63,970 nt of DNA from Streptococcus loxodontisalivarius (lineage in GTDB: Bacteria > Bacillota > Bacilli > Lactobacillales > Streptococcaceae): positions 1-63,970 of the forward strand of contig NZ_JAFBEH010000005.1 in NCBI RefSeq assembly GCF_016908645.1, given 5' to 3'. The notes beneath the pieces were generated by a model. That model saw nothing but the letters and a program-made list of their open reading frames with translations. It was not told the DNA's origin and searched no databases. Numbering within the stretch: the stretch's first letter is position 1; each line of letters starts with the position of its first letter. Of this stretch, positions 46,294 through 54,971 are shown piece after piece. The position numbers and the translations under genes are program-made.

Positions 46294-47199
46294 ATGAATA
46301 AGCAATTACAGGGAAGTTTAATGGTTCTAATCGCTGGAACAGCATGGGGAATTTCAGGGGTTTCTGGTCAATATCTGATGGCTCATGGAATGAATGTCAA
46401 TCTGCTAACCTCATTGCGACTGTTGATTTCAGGTTTGGTATTGACCTTGATGGCCTATCTTGGTCAAAGGGAGAGATTCAAGCAGATGCTGAAAAGCCCT
46501 AAAACGATGGTAGGAATTGTTCTATTTAGTCTTCTAGGATTGCTGATGAATCAATATGCCTATCTAAATGCGATCAAGGAGACCAATGCTGGTACTGCAA
46601 CTGTTTTACAGTATGTGACACCTATTTTGATTCTTGCCTATGTCTGTCTGAAAAGTCGTCAACGTCCTAGTTTGATTGAATTAGTAGCGATTGTTATGGC
46701 TATTTTGGGGACCTATATTATGGCTACTCATGGTCAATTCAATCAACTGGCAATTACACCTCTAGGTCTTTTCTGGGGACTAGCCTCTGCAGTGACTTAT
46801 TCTCTTTATATCCTAATACCTGCCAAGCTGATTGCTGAGTGGGGCTCTCTTATTATCATTGGACCTGCTATGCTGGTTGGTGGCGTTGCTTTTCCGATTT
46901 TTACCCAATCATGGCAATACCCTCTTGATTTAGCTCCGAGAAATCTTCTGGCTCTCTTTGGGATTATTGTTATCGGGACCCTTTTTGCCTACACGGTCTT
47001 TCTGAAGGGAACAACCATCGTGGGACCTGTCAAGGGCTCTCTCTTTGCCTCCGTAGAACCTATTGCATCGGTCTTCTTTGCTGTTCTTATCATGAAGGAA
47101 TCCTTCTATGCTATTGATTTCTTGGGAATGCTCTTAATCATTTTAGCTGTTGTTCTTATTTCCTTGAAGGATCTCATGGCGTTAAATCGAAATATATAA
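46294..47199 (+). CDS. EamA/DMT-family transporter
   Basis: This 301-residue inner-membrane protein has ten predicted helices in two EamA repeats (about 1-140 and 150-295). Family signs include GTAWGISGVSGQYL at the start and FLKGTTIVGPVKGSLFASVEPIASVFFAVLIMKE near the end. It is probably an exporter of small metabolites. The ATG at 46294 follows AAAGGGAG; a TTG one codon earlier is less likely. It is monocistronic after R3. Confidence 0.9.
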   Translation: MNKQLQGSLMVLIAGTAWGISGVSGQYLMAHGMNVNLLTSLRLLISGLVLTLMAYLGQRERFKQMLKSPKTMVGIVLFSLLGLLMNQYAYLNAIKETNAGTATVLQYVTPILILAYVCLKSRQRPSLIELVAIVMAILGTYIMATHGQFNQLAITPLGLFWGLASAVTYSLYILIPAKLIAEWGSLIIIGPAMLVGGVAFPIFTQSWQYPLDLAPRNLLALFGIIVIGTLFAYTVFLKGTTIVGPVKGSLFASVEPIASVFFAVLIMKESFYAIDFLGMLLIILAVVLISLKDLMALNRNI

Positions 47200-47289
47200 T
47201 TGACTGGTAATACTAGCTTGTTTTTGAAAATGAGCCCGGTATTACCATTTTTGTTTTCCTCCTTTTTTCAGAAATTTTCTTGAAATAAC

Positions 47290-47318
47290 TTGATACATCA
47301 ATTTATTTGTGTTATTCT
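47290..47318 (+). promoter_or_regulatory. Promoter of the dextranase gene
   Basis: TTGATA and TATTCT are spaced by 17 bp. Weak, overlapping CodY-like sequence (12 of 15) lies at 47263-47287, too poor to claim. Confidence 0.65.
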
Positions 47319-47359
47319 GTTAAGTAAATTAAAAGATAATGAGGTTTAAAAGAGAGAAG

Positions 47360-50300
47360 ATGGAAAATAAAGGTAAATTCTGTAGTTTTTTGATTGCTAT
47401 GCTCTGCCTATTTCTCCCTCTGAAGGTTGTATCGGCTGATGAGGTGAGTGTACAAAGTGAGCAGATCAATCCAGAACAAGGAGACCAAACTCAGTATCCA
47501 AGTGATTTGCAGAATCAGGTTCAGGAGATGAGTCAGGAAGAGCTGGCTCAGGAGTTGGAAACAAGTGAGACAAGCCAGTCATTGGTGGAGGAGCAGATGA
47601 TTCCAGCTACTGATGCTGACATGGAGTCAGTCAGTCAAGAGGAGCCTAGTTTTAGTGCGCCAGCGTCTGAAACGCAAACAATAGTCAATCAGGAAGGAGT
47701 AAGTGCTACTGATGTGGATCTAGCAGCGTCAGCTATTTCCCAAGAAGAACCAAAAGTGTCGGATACGACTGTAAGTGAGGCTTCGTCGGAAGAGGTTCAA
47801 AATCTTAATCAGGACCAGTACCTATCTGATCCAATTGCCAGCAAGGCTAGCTATCAGCAGGGGCAGGAGGTTACTTATCAGGTTCAGGTGAGCAATGAAA
47901 CGTCTACTGAGCAGGCTCTCACCTTGTCGCTAAGCTTGGCTAAGGCTAATCAAGTTGTTGCAGAGCTCCAGCAGCAGAGTCCTCTTCTAGCTGTCGGTCA
48001 GTCATACGGAATGACAATGACAATTCCAGCAGAGCTTTTGGAAAATAATCAAGGTTATTTGGTGACTTTTGGGCTCTTGGATAGCCAAGGTCAACTTCTG
48101 ACAGAAAAACGTGTCGGCTTATCTGTTGAGGAAGACTGGACCGTCTTTCCACGTTATGCTGCTATTGCAGGTTCTCCTGCAAGTGATAATAGCCTGCTTG
48201 TATCTAATCTTCCTAAGTATGAACAAGAGTTAAATCTGCTTTCAAGTATGAATATTAACTCTTACTTTTTCTACGATGTCTATCATACGACAACAGATCC
48301 CTTGCCTGATCTGGCTGAGTTTGATCAGGAGTGGAATAGCTGGAGTCACAGCAAGGTCGAGACAGCAGCAGTTAAGAGTCTGGTTGATCAGGTTCATGAG
48401 TCTGGTGCCAAGGCTATGCTATATAATATGATGGCAGCTGATTCAAATCCCAAAAATCCGACATTCTCTCCTGGTACTATGGTCTATAATTTCTATGATG
48501 AGGGTTACGGAGATCCTGGTCAGCCTATGACCTATTCGATAAAAGGTAATGAATTTCAAGTCTATTACAATCCTGCAGATAAGGATTGGCAGACCTATAT
48601 TGCAAATCAGATGTTGGCGGCTATGCAGCGTTATGGCTTTGATGGTTGGCAGGCAGATACAATCGGAGATAACCGCGTTACTTCGCTTGAAGATGCTGGA
48701 AGCAATGACCTTGAGCGCAGCTTTATGATGAGTGACACCTATGCCAATTTCCTAGCCTATGTTAAGGAAGTTTTTGGTTCGGATTATTATGTGACTCTCA
48801 ACGATGTCAATGGTGAGAATATCTACAAGACCTTTGAAAGTCCACAGGATGTTCTCTATACGGAGCTTTGGCCAAATGGAAGATCTGCTATCAAGGGACG
48901 TTTGCAGACCAGCTATGGTGATTTGAAAGCTCGTATCGATCAGGCTTTTGACTATACTGGGAAGTCCTTGGTTGTTGCAGCCTATATAGAAGAGCCAGAA
49001 TTCGATTATGAACAGGATTGGTTGCCCTTGAATGGAGCAGCGCGTGATGTGAAAGAAGGTTTAGGTTTCCAAGCGGATGCAGCCTTGCTTGTTGATGCTG
49101 TTATTGCAGCGTCAGGTGGTTATCATATGACCCTTTCAGCTATCGCAAATCCTAAGGCTGACCTCAGCCTCCTTCAAACAGCCTACTATCCAACACAAAC
49201 CTTGACAGTATCCGATGAGCTACTAAGCAAACTTTACAATTATCAGCAGTTTATCACTGCCTACGAAAATCTTCTTCGAGGTGGTCTAACTAACGATGCT
49301 ACTGATTTGGTTAAAAGTCAGACTAACTCTGGCAATCTTCTATCCACAGATTCTAGCGGTACTAGTGGTAATCAGGTCTGGACCTTCTCAAAATCAAATG
49401 ATGACGTCAAAACGATTCAACTTATTAATTTGATGGGAATTGATGCCGACTGGAAAGACCAGGAAGGTTATGCTAATAATAAGACACCAAGAACACAGTC
49501 AGATTTTCAAGTTATTTACAAACTTACTGGCTACAGTCTGGAAGAAGCAGAAATCATGGCAGCACAGACCTACCTCACTTCACCAGATAATTGGTTGACA
49601 TCATCTGTTATAGCTTTGGAGACGACTCTGAGCTTAGCAGAAGATGGGACACCTATCCTTACCATCCAGGTTCCTAGATTAGAACTATGGGATATGATCT
49701 TCATCAAGGTTAAACAAGAAGAATCACAGACTGTTACATCACTTGTCATTTCAGATAAAGACGATGAGAGTAGAAAGATTGCACTAGTCGATCCAGACAT
49801 TCAGATTCAAGAAGAACCAGCTCAAGATGAAACTATCACAGACACGCCAACATCAGATGATCCTCAGGTTACAATTACAGACCATGAGCTTCCACAAGAG
49901 GTTAATGAAAATCAAGTAGAAGAGCCAGTACAGGATTTTCCAACTCAAGATGAACCTGTCATTGACACACCGATATCAGAAGACCCTCAAGTTATAATCA
50001 CAGACCCTGAGCCTACACCAGTTATTACTCAAGTTGTTGAGCCAGAACTCGTTCAAGATCACCCAGCATCGTCGGTTGATATGACACAGGATCCTCAACC
50101 GCAAGAAATAATTAAATCAGAGCCTAAGAAAGAAACTCTTTCAGAAGAGGTTACTAAGCTAGCTGTTAATGAGGCACTTCCCGCCAATGCAGACAGTAAA
50201 TCTGAACAATCCTCTCTCCTTAAAGTTGTCTCTTTGACCAGTCAAAAAGAATTCCCGATTTTTGTCGAACTTCCAAAGAAATCCTCTAAGATTTCAGTGA

Positions 50301-50539
50301 TGGTAAGTAAGGACTTTACTAAAAATACTAAGACAAGTGAGACTAGCTATAAGGCTAACAATCAGTTAGAATTTGGAAAAGCTCTAGTTTCCTATGACCT
50401 AACCTTGTCAGAAGGTGTATGGTCTAAAAAGCAGGAATTACCAAAAACAGGTGAATCAGATGAAGTCATCTATCAGGCTTTAGGTCTCTTGACCGTCTTG
50501 GTATCAGCCCTAGGTTTATTCTGGAGAAGCAAGGACTAG
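47360..50539 (+). CDS. dexA: Cell-wall-anchored dextranase, GH66
   Basis: This 1059-residue surface enzyme hydrolyses alpha-1,6 glucan. A signal peptide ends VVSA near residue 26. A Gln/Glu/Ser-rich variable region fills to about 150. The GH66 domain (about 165-800) has RYAAIAGSP, SYFFYDVYH and GWQADTIGDNR, with the nucleophile Asp, plus YTELWPNG with the acid Glu. A Pro/Asp-rich wall-spanning tail repeats the unit DTPxSxDPQVxITD. The sortase signal is LPKTG with a hydrophobic stretch and RSKD. The start may be 47339, but 47360 has a better ribosome site. A free-living dextran degrader in plaque is implied. Confidence 0.93.
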   Translation: MENKGKFCSFLIAMLCLFLPLKVVSADEVSVQSEQINPEQGDQTQYPSDLQNQVQEMSQEELAQELETSETSQSLVEEQMIPATDADMESVSQEEPSFSAPASETQTIVNQEGVSATDVDLAASAISQEEPKVSDTTVSEASSEEVQNLNQDQYLSDPIASKASYQQGQEVTYQVQVSNETSTEQALTLSLSLAKANQVVAELQQQSPLLAVGQSYGMTMTIPAELLENNQGYLVTFGLLDSQGQLLTEKRVGLSVEEDWTVFPRYAAIAGSPASDNSLLVSNLPKYEQELNLLSSMNINSYFFYDVYHTTTDPLPDLAEFDQEWNSWSHSKVETAAVKSLVDQVHESGAKAMLYNMMAADSNPKNPTFSPGTMVYNFYDEGYGDPGQPMTYSIKGNEFQVYYNPADKDWQTYIANQMLAAMQRYGFDGWQADTIGDNRVTSLEDAGSNDLERSFMMSDTYANFLAYVKEVFGSDYYVTLNDVNGENIYKTFESPQDVLYTELWPNGRSAIKGRLQTSYGDLKARIDQAFDYTGKSLVVAAYIEEPEFDYEQDWLPLNGAARDVKEGLGFQADAALLVDAVIAASGGYHMTLSAIANPKADLSLLQTAYYPTQTLTVSDELLSKLYNYQQFITAYENLLRGGLTNDATDLVKSQTNSGNLLSTDSSGTSGNQVWTFSKSNDDVKTIQLINLMGIDADWKDQEGYANNKTPRTQSDFQVIYKLTGYSLEEAEIMAAQTYLTSPDNWLTSSVIALETTLSLAEDGTPILTIQVPRLELWDMIFIKVKQEESQTVTSLVISDKDDESRKIALVDPDIQIQEEPAQDETITDTPTSDDPQVTITDHELPQEVNENQVEEPVQDFPTQDEPVIDTPISEDPQVIITDPEPTPVITQVVEPELVQDHPASSVDMTQDPQPQEIIKSEPKKETLSEEVTKLAVNEALPANADSKSEQSSLLKVVSLTSQKEFPIFVELPKKSSKISVMVSKDFTKNTKTSETSYKANNQLEFGKALVSYDLTLSEGVWSKKQELPKTGESDEVIYQALGLLTVLVSALGLFWRSKD

Positions 50540-50593
50540 TCTGCTTTGAATTGTCTTTCTTCTCACAGAAGAAATTTAATAAGTTCAAACGAT

Positions 50594-50622
50594 TGACAAG
50601 AGGTTTTGCCTATAAGATAATA
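50594..50622 (+). promoter_or_regulatory. Promoter of the small secreted peptide
   Basis: TTGACA and GATAAT are spaced by 17 bp, followed by AAGGAG before the start. Confidence 0.75.
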
Positions 50623-50668
50623 TTAAAGGGATATTTTCTATTCCTAATACATCCTAAGGAGAAACTCC

Positions 50669-50875
50669 ATGACTATTAAGAAAAAATTGACACTTTTGGC
50701 TCTACCACTTGTAGCCCTATCTGCCCTTGCCTTTTTCAGTCACGATGCTGAAGCAGCAACTATTTCTTCTTCAAGCAGTCAGACTAAGTTTAGCAGTATT
50801 GTTAGCTCTGACCTTCAATCAACAAACACTGGCTATGAACAATTGATCAAAATCAGAAGATGGGGTCGCAAATAA
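50669..50875 (+). CDS. Small secreted cationic peptide, unknown
   Basis: This 68-residue precursor has a textbook signal peptide: basic KKK, hydrophobic core LLALPLVALSALAFF, cleavage after AEA at residue 29. The mature 39 residues begin with a Ser-rich stretch and end TGYEQLIKIRRWGRK, a cationic Trp-containing tail. A strong promoter and AAGGAG give it independent expression. There is no double-glycine leader, transporter or immunity gene beside it. It could be a signalling or antimicrobial peptide or a wall-interacting protein; I do not recognise a family. Confidence 0.75.
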   Translation: MTIKKKLTLLALPLVALSALAFFSHDAEAATISSSSSQTKFSSIVSSDLQSTNTGYEQLIKIRRWGRK

Positions 50876-50937
50876 GAGTCTCTTATTTGCTGATTCAGCC
50901 CTTAGATAAAGGATCATGGGTCCAATGTGAGGGCTTG

Positions 50938-50968
50938 CATCAATAATAGTTTTATGCTATTATTGATG
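50938..50968 (+). other. Perfect 12-bp hairpin before tRNA-Thr
   Basis: CATCAATAATAG and CTATTATTGATG pair perfectly around TTTTATG, 4 bp before the tRNA. There is no T run, so it is not a classical terminator. It may be an RNA processing or regulatory structure. Confidence 0.6.
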
Positions 50969-50972
50969 AGTA

Positions 50973-51043
50973 GCCGCTATAGTTAAATGGTATAATAGAG
51001 CAATGGTAATGCTCAGTTCCGAGTTCAATTCTCGGTGGTGGCA
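50973..51043 (+). tRNA. tRNA-Thr (GGT anticodon)
   Basis: The acceptor GCCGCTA pairs with TGGTGGC. The anticodon stem GAGCA/TGCTC encloses ATGGTAA, anticodon GGT. The T arm is CCGAG-TTCAATT-CTCGG. The 71-nt gene lacks an encoded CCA. The D arm is short (GTTA/TAAT). It is a lone tRNA with its own terminator. Confidence 0.92.
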
Positions 51044-51049
51044 TCTGTT

Positions 51050-51080
51050 TAAACCTTCTAGTTTTCTAGGAGGTTTTTTT
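51050..51080 (+). terminator. Terminator of tRNA-Thr
   Basis: AAACCTTCTAG pairs with CTAGGAGGTTT around TTTT, followed by more T. Confidence 0.9.
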
Positions 51081-51086
51081 GCATGC

Positions 51087-51117
51087 AAAAAAGGTTTGAA
51101 GAAGTAATCTTCAAACC
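51087..51117 (-). terminator. Terminator facing the tetR side
   Basis: GGTTTGAAGA pairs perfectly with TCTTCAAACC; on the minus strand the stem is followed by TTTTTT. The sequence CTTCAAAC recurs at the far end of R4. Confidence 0.75.
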
Positions 51118-51430
51118 TCAGAATGTAGACAAATCCATTTTATAACGGAACTTGGTAACAAAGCTCTGCCAACGTGAAATAAATTTTCCTATTGGCGTGA
51201 GTGCTAAGACAGTCTGGGAGACTGTCTTAGGCATTTACCTGATACTTCAGCCGTGATGAAAGTGTAAGAAACGCCTATATAAAAGAATTTCTTACACTCG
51301 GAATATTTGAGAGACTAGGCTCAAATATTAGTTATGGAATTCCACTGATTCCTGAAATCATCCACTGGACAATTTCACCTGACGTCCGACATCACTTAAG
51401 GAAAGTATCAAAAAAGACTTTGTCTTCAAA
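51118..51430. repeat. Family A repeat element R4
   Basis: This 313-bp element shares with R3 the opening TCAGAATGTAGACAAA, the GTGTAAGAAA/TTTCTTACAC hairpin with TATATAAAAG in the loop, the TGGAATTCCACTGATTCCTG block, CACCTGACGTCCGACATCAC and the closing GACTTTGTCTTCAA. In place of R3's AACAGTCC hairpin it has CTAAGACAGTCTGGGAGACT and its complement nearer the left end. It fills the gap between the tRNA and tetR. Confidence 0.85.
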
Positions 51431-51450
51431 CTTTTTATCTTATAGTTACT

Positions 51451-51984
51451 CTAGTGGTGACTAATTGGATGCTTGATGGTTCTTGCCATCTCCTCTGGGC
51501 TTTCTTTGGCTCCAGTCTTAATCCAAGTTATGATTAAAGAGTAAATGGTTGTAATATATATTTCAAAAGCAAATTTTTCCTGCATATCGTAGTGGTCCTG
51601 AAACTTCTGCTTCAAATCAACTTCAGAGTGTAGAATAATTTCTGAAATGTATTTTTTGATGGTAGCTTCAGATGTTGAAAAATGATCAATCAAACTACGG
51701 ATTAGTGTGTAGTTCTCTTTGATGTAGGTCAGTGCTTGGGAAATGACGCCTTCCTCAAGCTGACTATCCTGCATAAGAATGACTGAAATATCATCCAGTA
51801 ATTGTGCTGCGATGACTTCGACCATATTTTCCTTATTGGAAAAGTGGTTGTAAAAGGTAGCGCGACTTACGCCCGCCACCTCAGTAATATCTTGAATGGT
51901 TAGGTAATCAAATTCCTTTTCATTTAACAAGCTCACTAGAGCTGCTGAGATCTTTTGCTCAGAAATAGACCTTGCATAAGTCAT
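51451..51984 (-). CDS. TetR/AcrR-family regulator
   Basis: This 177-residue repressor-type protein has an N-terminal TetR helix-turn-helix, TIQDITEVAGVSRATFYNHFSNKENM, and a helical ligand/dimer domain. The start at 51984 follows GGAGGAGA; the frame extends 18 codons upstream through AT-rich promoter sequence. Its promoter (TTGATT, 17 bp, TATAAT on the minus strand) lies in the region shared with the divergent small gene. A palindrome at 52104-52130 is a candidate operator. No efflux gene is adjacent. Confidence 0.88.
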   Translation of the reverse strand: MTYARSISEQKISAALVSLLNEKEFDYLTIQDITEVAGVSRATFYNHFSNKENMVEVIAAQLLDDISVILMQDSQLEEGVISQALTYIKENYTLIRSLIDHFSTSEATIKKYISEIILHSEVDLKQKFQDHYDMQEKFAFEIYITTIYSLIITWIKTGAKESPEEMARTIKHPISHH

Positions 51985-52103
51985 TCTGGCTATCTCCTCC
52001 CAAGAATAAATTATAAAGTATATACAATTAGAAATCAAGTAAAAGCTATAAGAAATGTAAAAATTTAATTTTGACTGATAGAATAGTATGAATTTACAAA
52101 ATA

Positions 52104-52130
52104 TTTGACAAACCTTCCTAGTTTGTCAAA
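52104..52130. promoter_or_regulatory. Candidate TetR operator
   Basis: TTTGACAAAC and GTTTGTCAAA form a perfect 10-bp inverted repeat separated by 7 bp. It lies between tetR and the divergent gene, just upstream of that gene's TTGAAA/TAGAAT promoter. Confidence 0.6.
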
Positions 52131-52253
52131 GTTGAAAAAGTGAAATAGTGTAAGCTAGAATTGGAACTATTTAATGATGGATAAAGGGTTCTCGATCTGT
52201 TTAGAGATTAATTTGAGAGAGATACTAACATCAATTGTAAAAGGGGAACGAGT

Positions 52254-52559
52254 ATGGCCTATTATTTAAAAAGCCATGTTGCGTTGACTGATCGTAATCG
52301 CCATGCCCTATTTCACGAATTCTTGATTAGTGATGACAAGGGAGAGGAATATTACATCAGAATGCCTAAGGAGATGAAGGAAACCCGTTTCTTGATTCGC
52401 TTTAGGACATCGCAATCATCGAGTAAGAGAGAGAACGATTTACTGGAAGAGATTTGTCATGGAGAGGCCTTTCGCGAGTGTCGTACTTCTTATGATGACT
52501 TTTTAGTGTTTGCCACAAGCCACAATCTTGGCGTTGATGTTCTCTACAACCGCTTGTAA
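52254..52559 (+). CDS. Small hypothetical protein
   Basis: This 101-residue soluble protein has a beta-rich N-terminal half (residues 1-55, including FHEFLISDDKGEEYYIRMPKE) and a helical C-terminal half. GGGGAACGAG precedes the ATG. It is divergent from tetR and downstream of the candidate operator, so it may belong to that regulon. I do not recognise the family. Confidence 0.65.
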   Translation: MAYYLKSHVALTDRNRHALFHEFLISDDKGEEYYIRMPKEMKETRFLIRFRTSQSSSKRENDLLEEICHGEAFRECRTSYDDFLVFATSHNLGVDVLYNRL

Positions 52560-52664
52560 AAGCATAGTGGGAGAGGAGATACAGGTAAGATGACGTTTTA
52601 TTCATTTAATTAAGTAGTGATGTTTTCTACAAAGCCAAGGAGAGAGGGCTAGTAGAGACTTGAG

Positions 52665-52691
52665 ACCTGAGGGGTTCCCTTAGGTTTTTTG
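52665..52691 (+). terminator. Terminator
   Basis: ACCTGAGGG pairs with CCCTTAGGT around GTT, followed by TTTTT. Confidence 0.8.
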
Positions 52692-52778
52692 TATTTTTTT
52701 GAAAAATAGCAGGGCATTTTACTGAATATTGTCCTAAAACATGCTATAATAAAAAGGATTGTTTATCGGGAGGAAATC

Positions 52779-53033
52779 ATGACTTTTGAACAAACGTTTT
52801 TAAAAGATTTTGAAGATTGGGTTAATACTCAAGTTCTTATCAATGAAGGTGCCGTCAAGGCTAGCCAGCAGGTCTGGGAAGAAGACGGAGATGAGCGTGC
52901 TAAAGACGCTGCAATCCGCTATGAAAGTAAGCTTGATGCTTATCGTTTTTTACAGACAAAATTTGAAAACTACCGTTCTGGTAAAGGATTTCACGATCTT
53001 CCAGACAATTTACTTGGAAAAAGAGAATATTAA
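52779..53033 (+). CDS. DUF1912-family protein
   Basis: This 84-residue acidic helical protein contains FLKDFEDWVNTQVLINEGA, DERAKDAAIRYESKLDAYRFLQTKFENY and FHDLPDNLLG, the pattern of streptococcal DUF1912 proteins. GGGAGGAAATC precedes the ATG. A TATAAT at about 52745 gives a promoter. Function is unknown. Confidence 0.82.
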   Translation: MTFEQTFLKDFEDWVNTQVLINEGAVKASQQVWEEDGDERAKDAAIRYESKLDAYRFLQTKFENYRSGKGFHDLPDNLLGKREY

Positions 53034-53098
53034 AGGAAAGGTTTGACTAGGTTTCTGCTCTGCCATTTGCAGAAAAAGAAAAGGACCTATGATCTATT

Positions 53099-53449
53099 AT
53101 GGCAAAAAAGAAAAATAAAATTTATCGTAAAAAAGAACTTAAGTTAGCATTGAAACGCTCAGGAGCTCTCAAAGCAAATCAAGTAGCTGCTTCTCAAGTT
53201 GTTGCTCAGCCTGCACCAGCACCTAAAGCACCAGCTCAATCTCAAGCTACTCTTAGCTTGGAAGAATTTTCAGCAATCTCAGCAGTGGCTGATATCCGTG
53301 CCAACCTTGTAGAAACTCTCTACAATGAAGGTATCCAATCAGTTGCAGACTTTGCAAAATTCACTGAAAAAGAAGTGCTTGCTTTCAAAGGAATCGGTCC
53401 AGCAACCGTAGCAAAATTGAAAGAAAATGGCGTGACTTTCAAGGCTTAA
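53099..53449 (+). CDS. Short helix-hairpin-helix protein
   Basis: This 116-residue protein has three parts. A very basic N-terminus (MAKKKNKIYRKKELKLALKR) precedes an Ala/Pro/Gln-rich flexible segment (about 27-55). The C-terminal helix-hairpin-helix domain ends LAFKGIGPATVAKLKENGV. Both ends are shared with the larger protein encoded at 53700. It probably binds nucleic acid. It has no obvious ribosome site beyond a weak GACCTATGATCTATT. Confidence 0.75.
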   Translation: MAKKKNKIYRKKELKLALKRSGALKANQVAASQVVAQPAPAPKAPAQSQATLSLEEFSAISAVADIRANLVETLYNEGIQSVADFAKFTEKEVLAFKGIGPATVAKLKENGVTFKA

Positions 53450-53454
53450 TCTTC

Positions 53455-53483
53455 TTGCTTTCAGCTCTCTAATCTGCTATAAT
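53455..53483 (+). promoter_or_regulatory. Promoter of the T-box unit
   Basis: TTGCTT and TATAAT are spaced by 17 bp. Confidence 0.8.
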
Positions 53484-53489
53484 CAAACT

Positions 53490-53675
53490 CATCAGAGGTG
53501 TTTTGAAGCCCATTTGTCACAGGAAGCGGCGTTACTGAGAAATCCGCACAAATGTCAAAACTAGTTACTGATGTAACCAATTGAATCAAATAAAGTTGTG
53601 AGTGGTCTCCACTCAAATGTGGGTGGTACCGCGGAGCAATTCGTCCCTGTCAGATTTGGCAGGGGCGATTTTATT
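53490..53675 (+). ncRNA. T-box riboswitch leader, valine type
   Basis: This leader senses uncharged tRNA and controls readthrough. The T-box sequence GGGTGGTACCGCGG lies at 53621-53634. The terminator CGTCCCTGTCA/TGGCAGGGGCG with T-rich tail is at 53643-53675, mutually exclusive with the antiterminator. In stem I, GTTTTG pairs with CAAAAC and the specifier position reads ATGTCAAA, giving GUC, a valine codon. The only valine tRNA gene product in range is ValRS, encoded at 57148, so five genes lie between leader and target. Confidence 0.92.
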
Positions 53676-53699
53676 TTAATATTTAGGAAGGAGGAGAGT

Positions 53700-54953
53700 A
53701 TGGCGAAAAAGAAAAATCGTAAGAAGGAATTAAAACGCCAACAAAAACTAGATATTAAAGTAGTTCCAGAAGAAGAGAATTTTTTAAGTGAGCAGTTAAT
53801 GGATGGACAACAACCTAGATTTGTTGAGCGTCGATTAATCCAAAACTTCGATGAGTTGCATACTGCTATGTTTCAATATATGGACGAACATGATGGAGAG
53901 GTTGATGAAAATTTAGTTAGTTTTCAATTGAGAAATAATCTCTTTAAGTGGCGAAAGGATCATGATTATTTTCGTCAAGCGATGATTACTCCGAATGCAA
54001 AGAAACGTCAGAAACTTTTGATAGCAGTTCTAGAAGAAAATCCCAATTATTTTGCGGCAGATTTTCATTTATTACTGTCAGAGCTTGTTGAATTTGATTT
54101 GTCCACATATCAGAAATGTATAGATTTTGAGGAATCTACATTAGCTAAATGGAAAGAGATAGGCTATCTTGATTGGAATTATTTGGAAGCAAGACCGATA
54201 TTACAAGCTTTACTATTTCTGATTACCTATTATACTGATGAGAATGCTTATCACAGGGCTTTACATCTTGTAAATCTGATTGAAAAGCAACAACTGAAAC
54301 GCTATCCTCCAGGTTATGTATTTCAAGTTTTATCTCTCTATCACATGGTAGGTGATGAGAATAAAGTTGAGCAATTTTATCAGAAGGAACTTAAACAAGG
54401 AAAGTGTGATGATACCATTCTTATTCATGCTGTCATCAGTGCATTTTTGAAAGGTTCTATTCCAGAAGCACAGTCTCTTTTCAAAAAGTTAGTTGAGATA
54501 AATGATGAGGCTGCACCATTCTTTGCTGATCAAGATTGGCTTGATTCATTAGTTGACATTGAAGAAGAGGAATGTTATTTACCGAATTCTGTTCAATCTC
54601 TTCAAGCAAGCTTATATCCTTTAGAAGAATTTTTAGACAGAAATCTAATTATCGGTGATTTTTTGACGCAGGAAGCTCAGAAATATGACACGTCATTTGT
54701 GATGGACGATTGGTATGTATCAGAACAGACTCATCTATCAAATCTTGTCAGCTTTGTAGGAGCCAGAAAATTAGCGACTGATCCTAGGTTATCATTCATA
54801 AAACACGATATGTCTCTAGCCTTGTATGATTCAGGAATTGAGAGTTACGATGACTTTAAAAAATATACAGAAAAAGAGATTCTATCTATAAAAGGAGTTG
54901 GACCTGTTACGATTCAAAAATTGAAGGAAGCAGGAATCGTCTTTAAAAAGTAG
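53700..54953 (+). CDS. Large protein with TPR-like centre and C-terminal HhH domain
   Basis: This 417-residue protein begins MAKKKNRKKELKRQQK, like its neighbour at 53099. It ends in a closely related helix-hairpin-helix domain (YTEKEILSIKGVGPVTIQKLKEAGI). Between them lie about 300 residues of helical repeats with TPR-like pattern (NPNYFAADFHLLLSEL, YHRALHLVNLIEKQQ, YVFQVLSLYHMVGDENKVEQFY). It starts at 53700 after AAGGAGGAGAG, directly behind the T-box terminator. Nucleic-acid or ribosome association is plausible but unproven. Confidence 0.75.
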   Translation: MAKKKNRKKELKRQQKLDIKVVPEEENFLSEQLMDGQQPRFVERRLIQNFDELHTAMFQYMDEHDGEVDENLVSFQLRNNLFKWRKDHDYFRQAMITPNAKKRQKLLIAVLEENPNYFAADFHLLLSELVEFDLSTYQKCIDFEESTLAKWKEIGYLDWNYLEARPILQALLFLITYYTDENAYHRALHLVNLIEKQQLKRYPPGYVFQVLSLYHMVGDENKVEQFYQKELKQGKCDDTILIHAVISAFLKGSIPEAQSLFKKLVEINDEAAPFFADQDWLDSLVDIEEEECYLPNSVQSLQASLYPLEEFLDRNLIIGDFLTQEAQKYDTSFVMDDWYVSEQTHLSNLVSFVGARKLATDPRLSFIKHDMSLALYDSGIESYDDFKKYTEKEILSIKGVGPVTIQKLKEAGIVFKK

Positions 54954-54971
54954 TTCAAGAGGTTGAAAAAT

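Noticed and set aside
47263..47287. CodY box upstream of dexA
   Set aside because: The best alignments have three mismatches out of 15, which is common by chance in AT-rich DNA.
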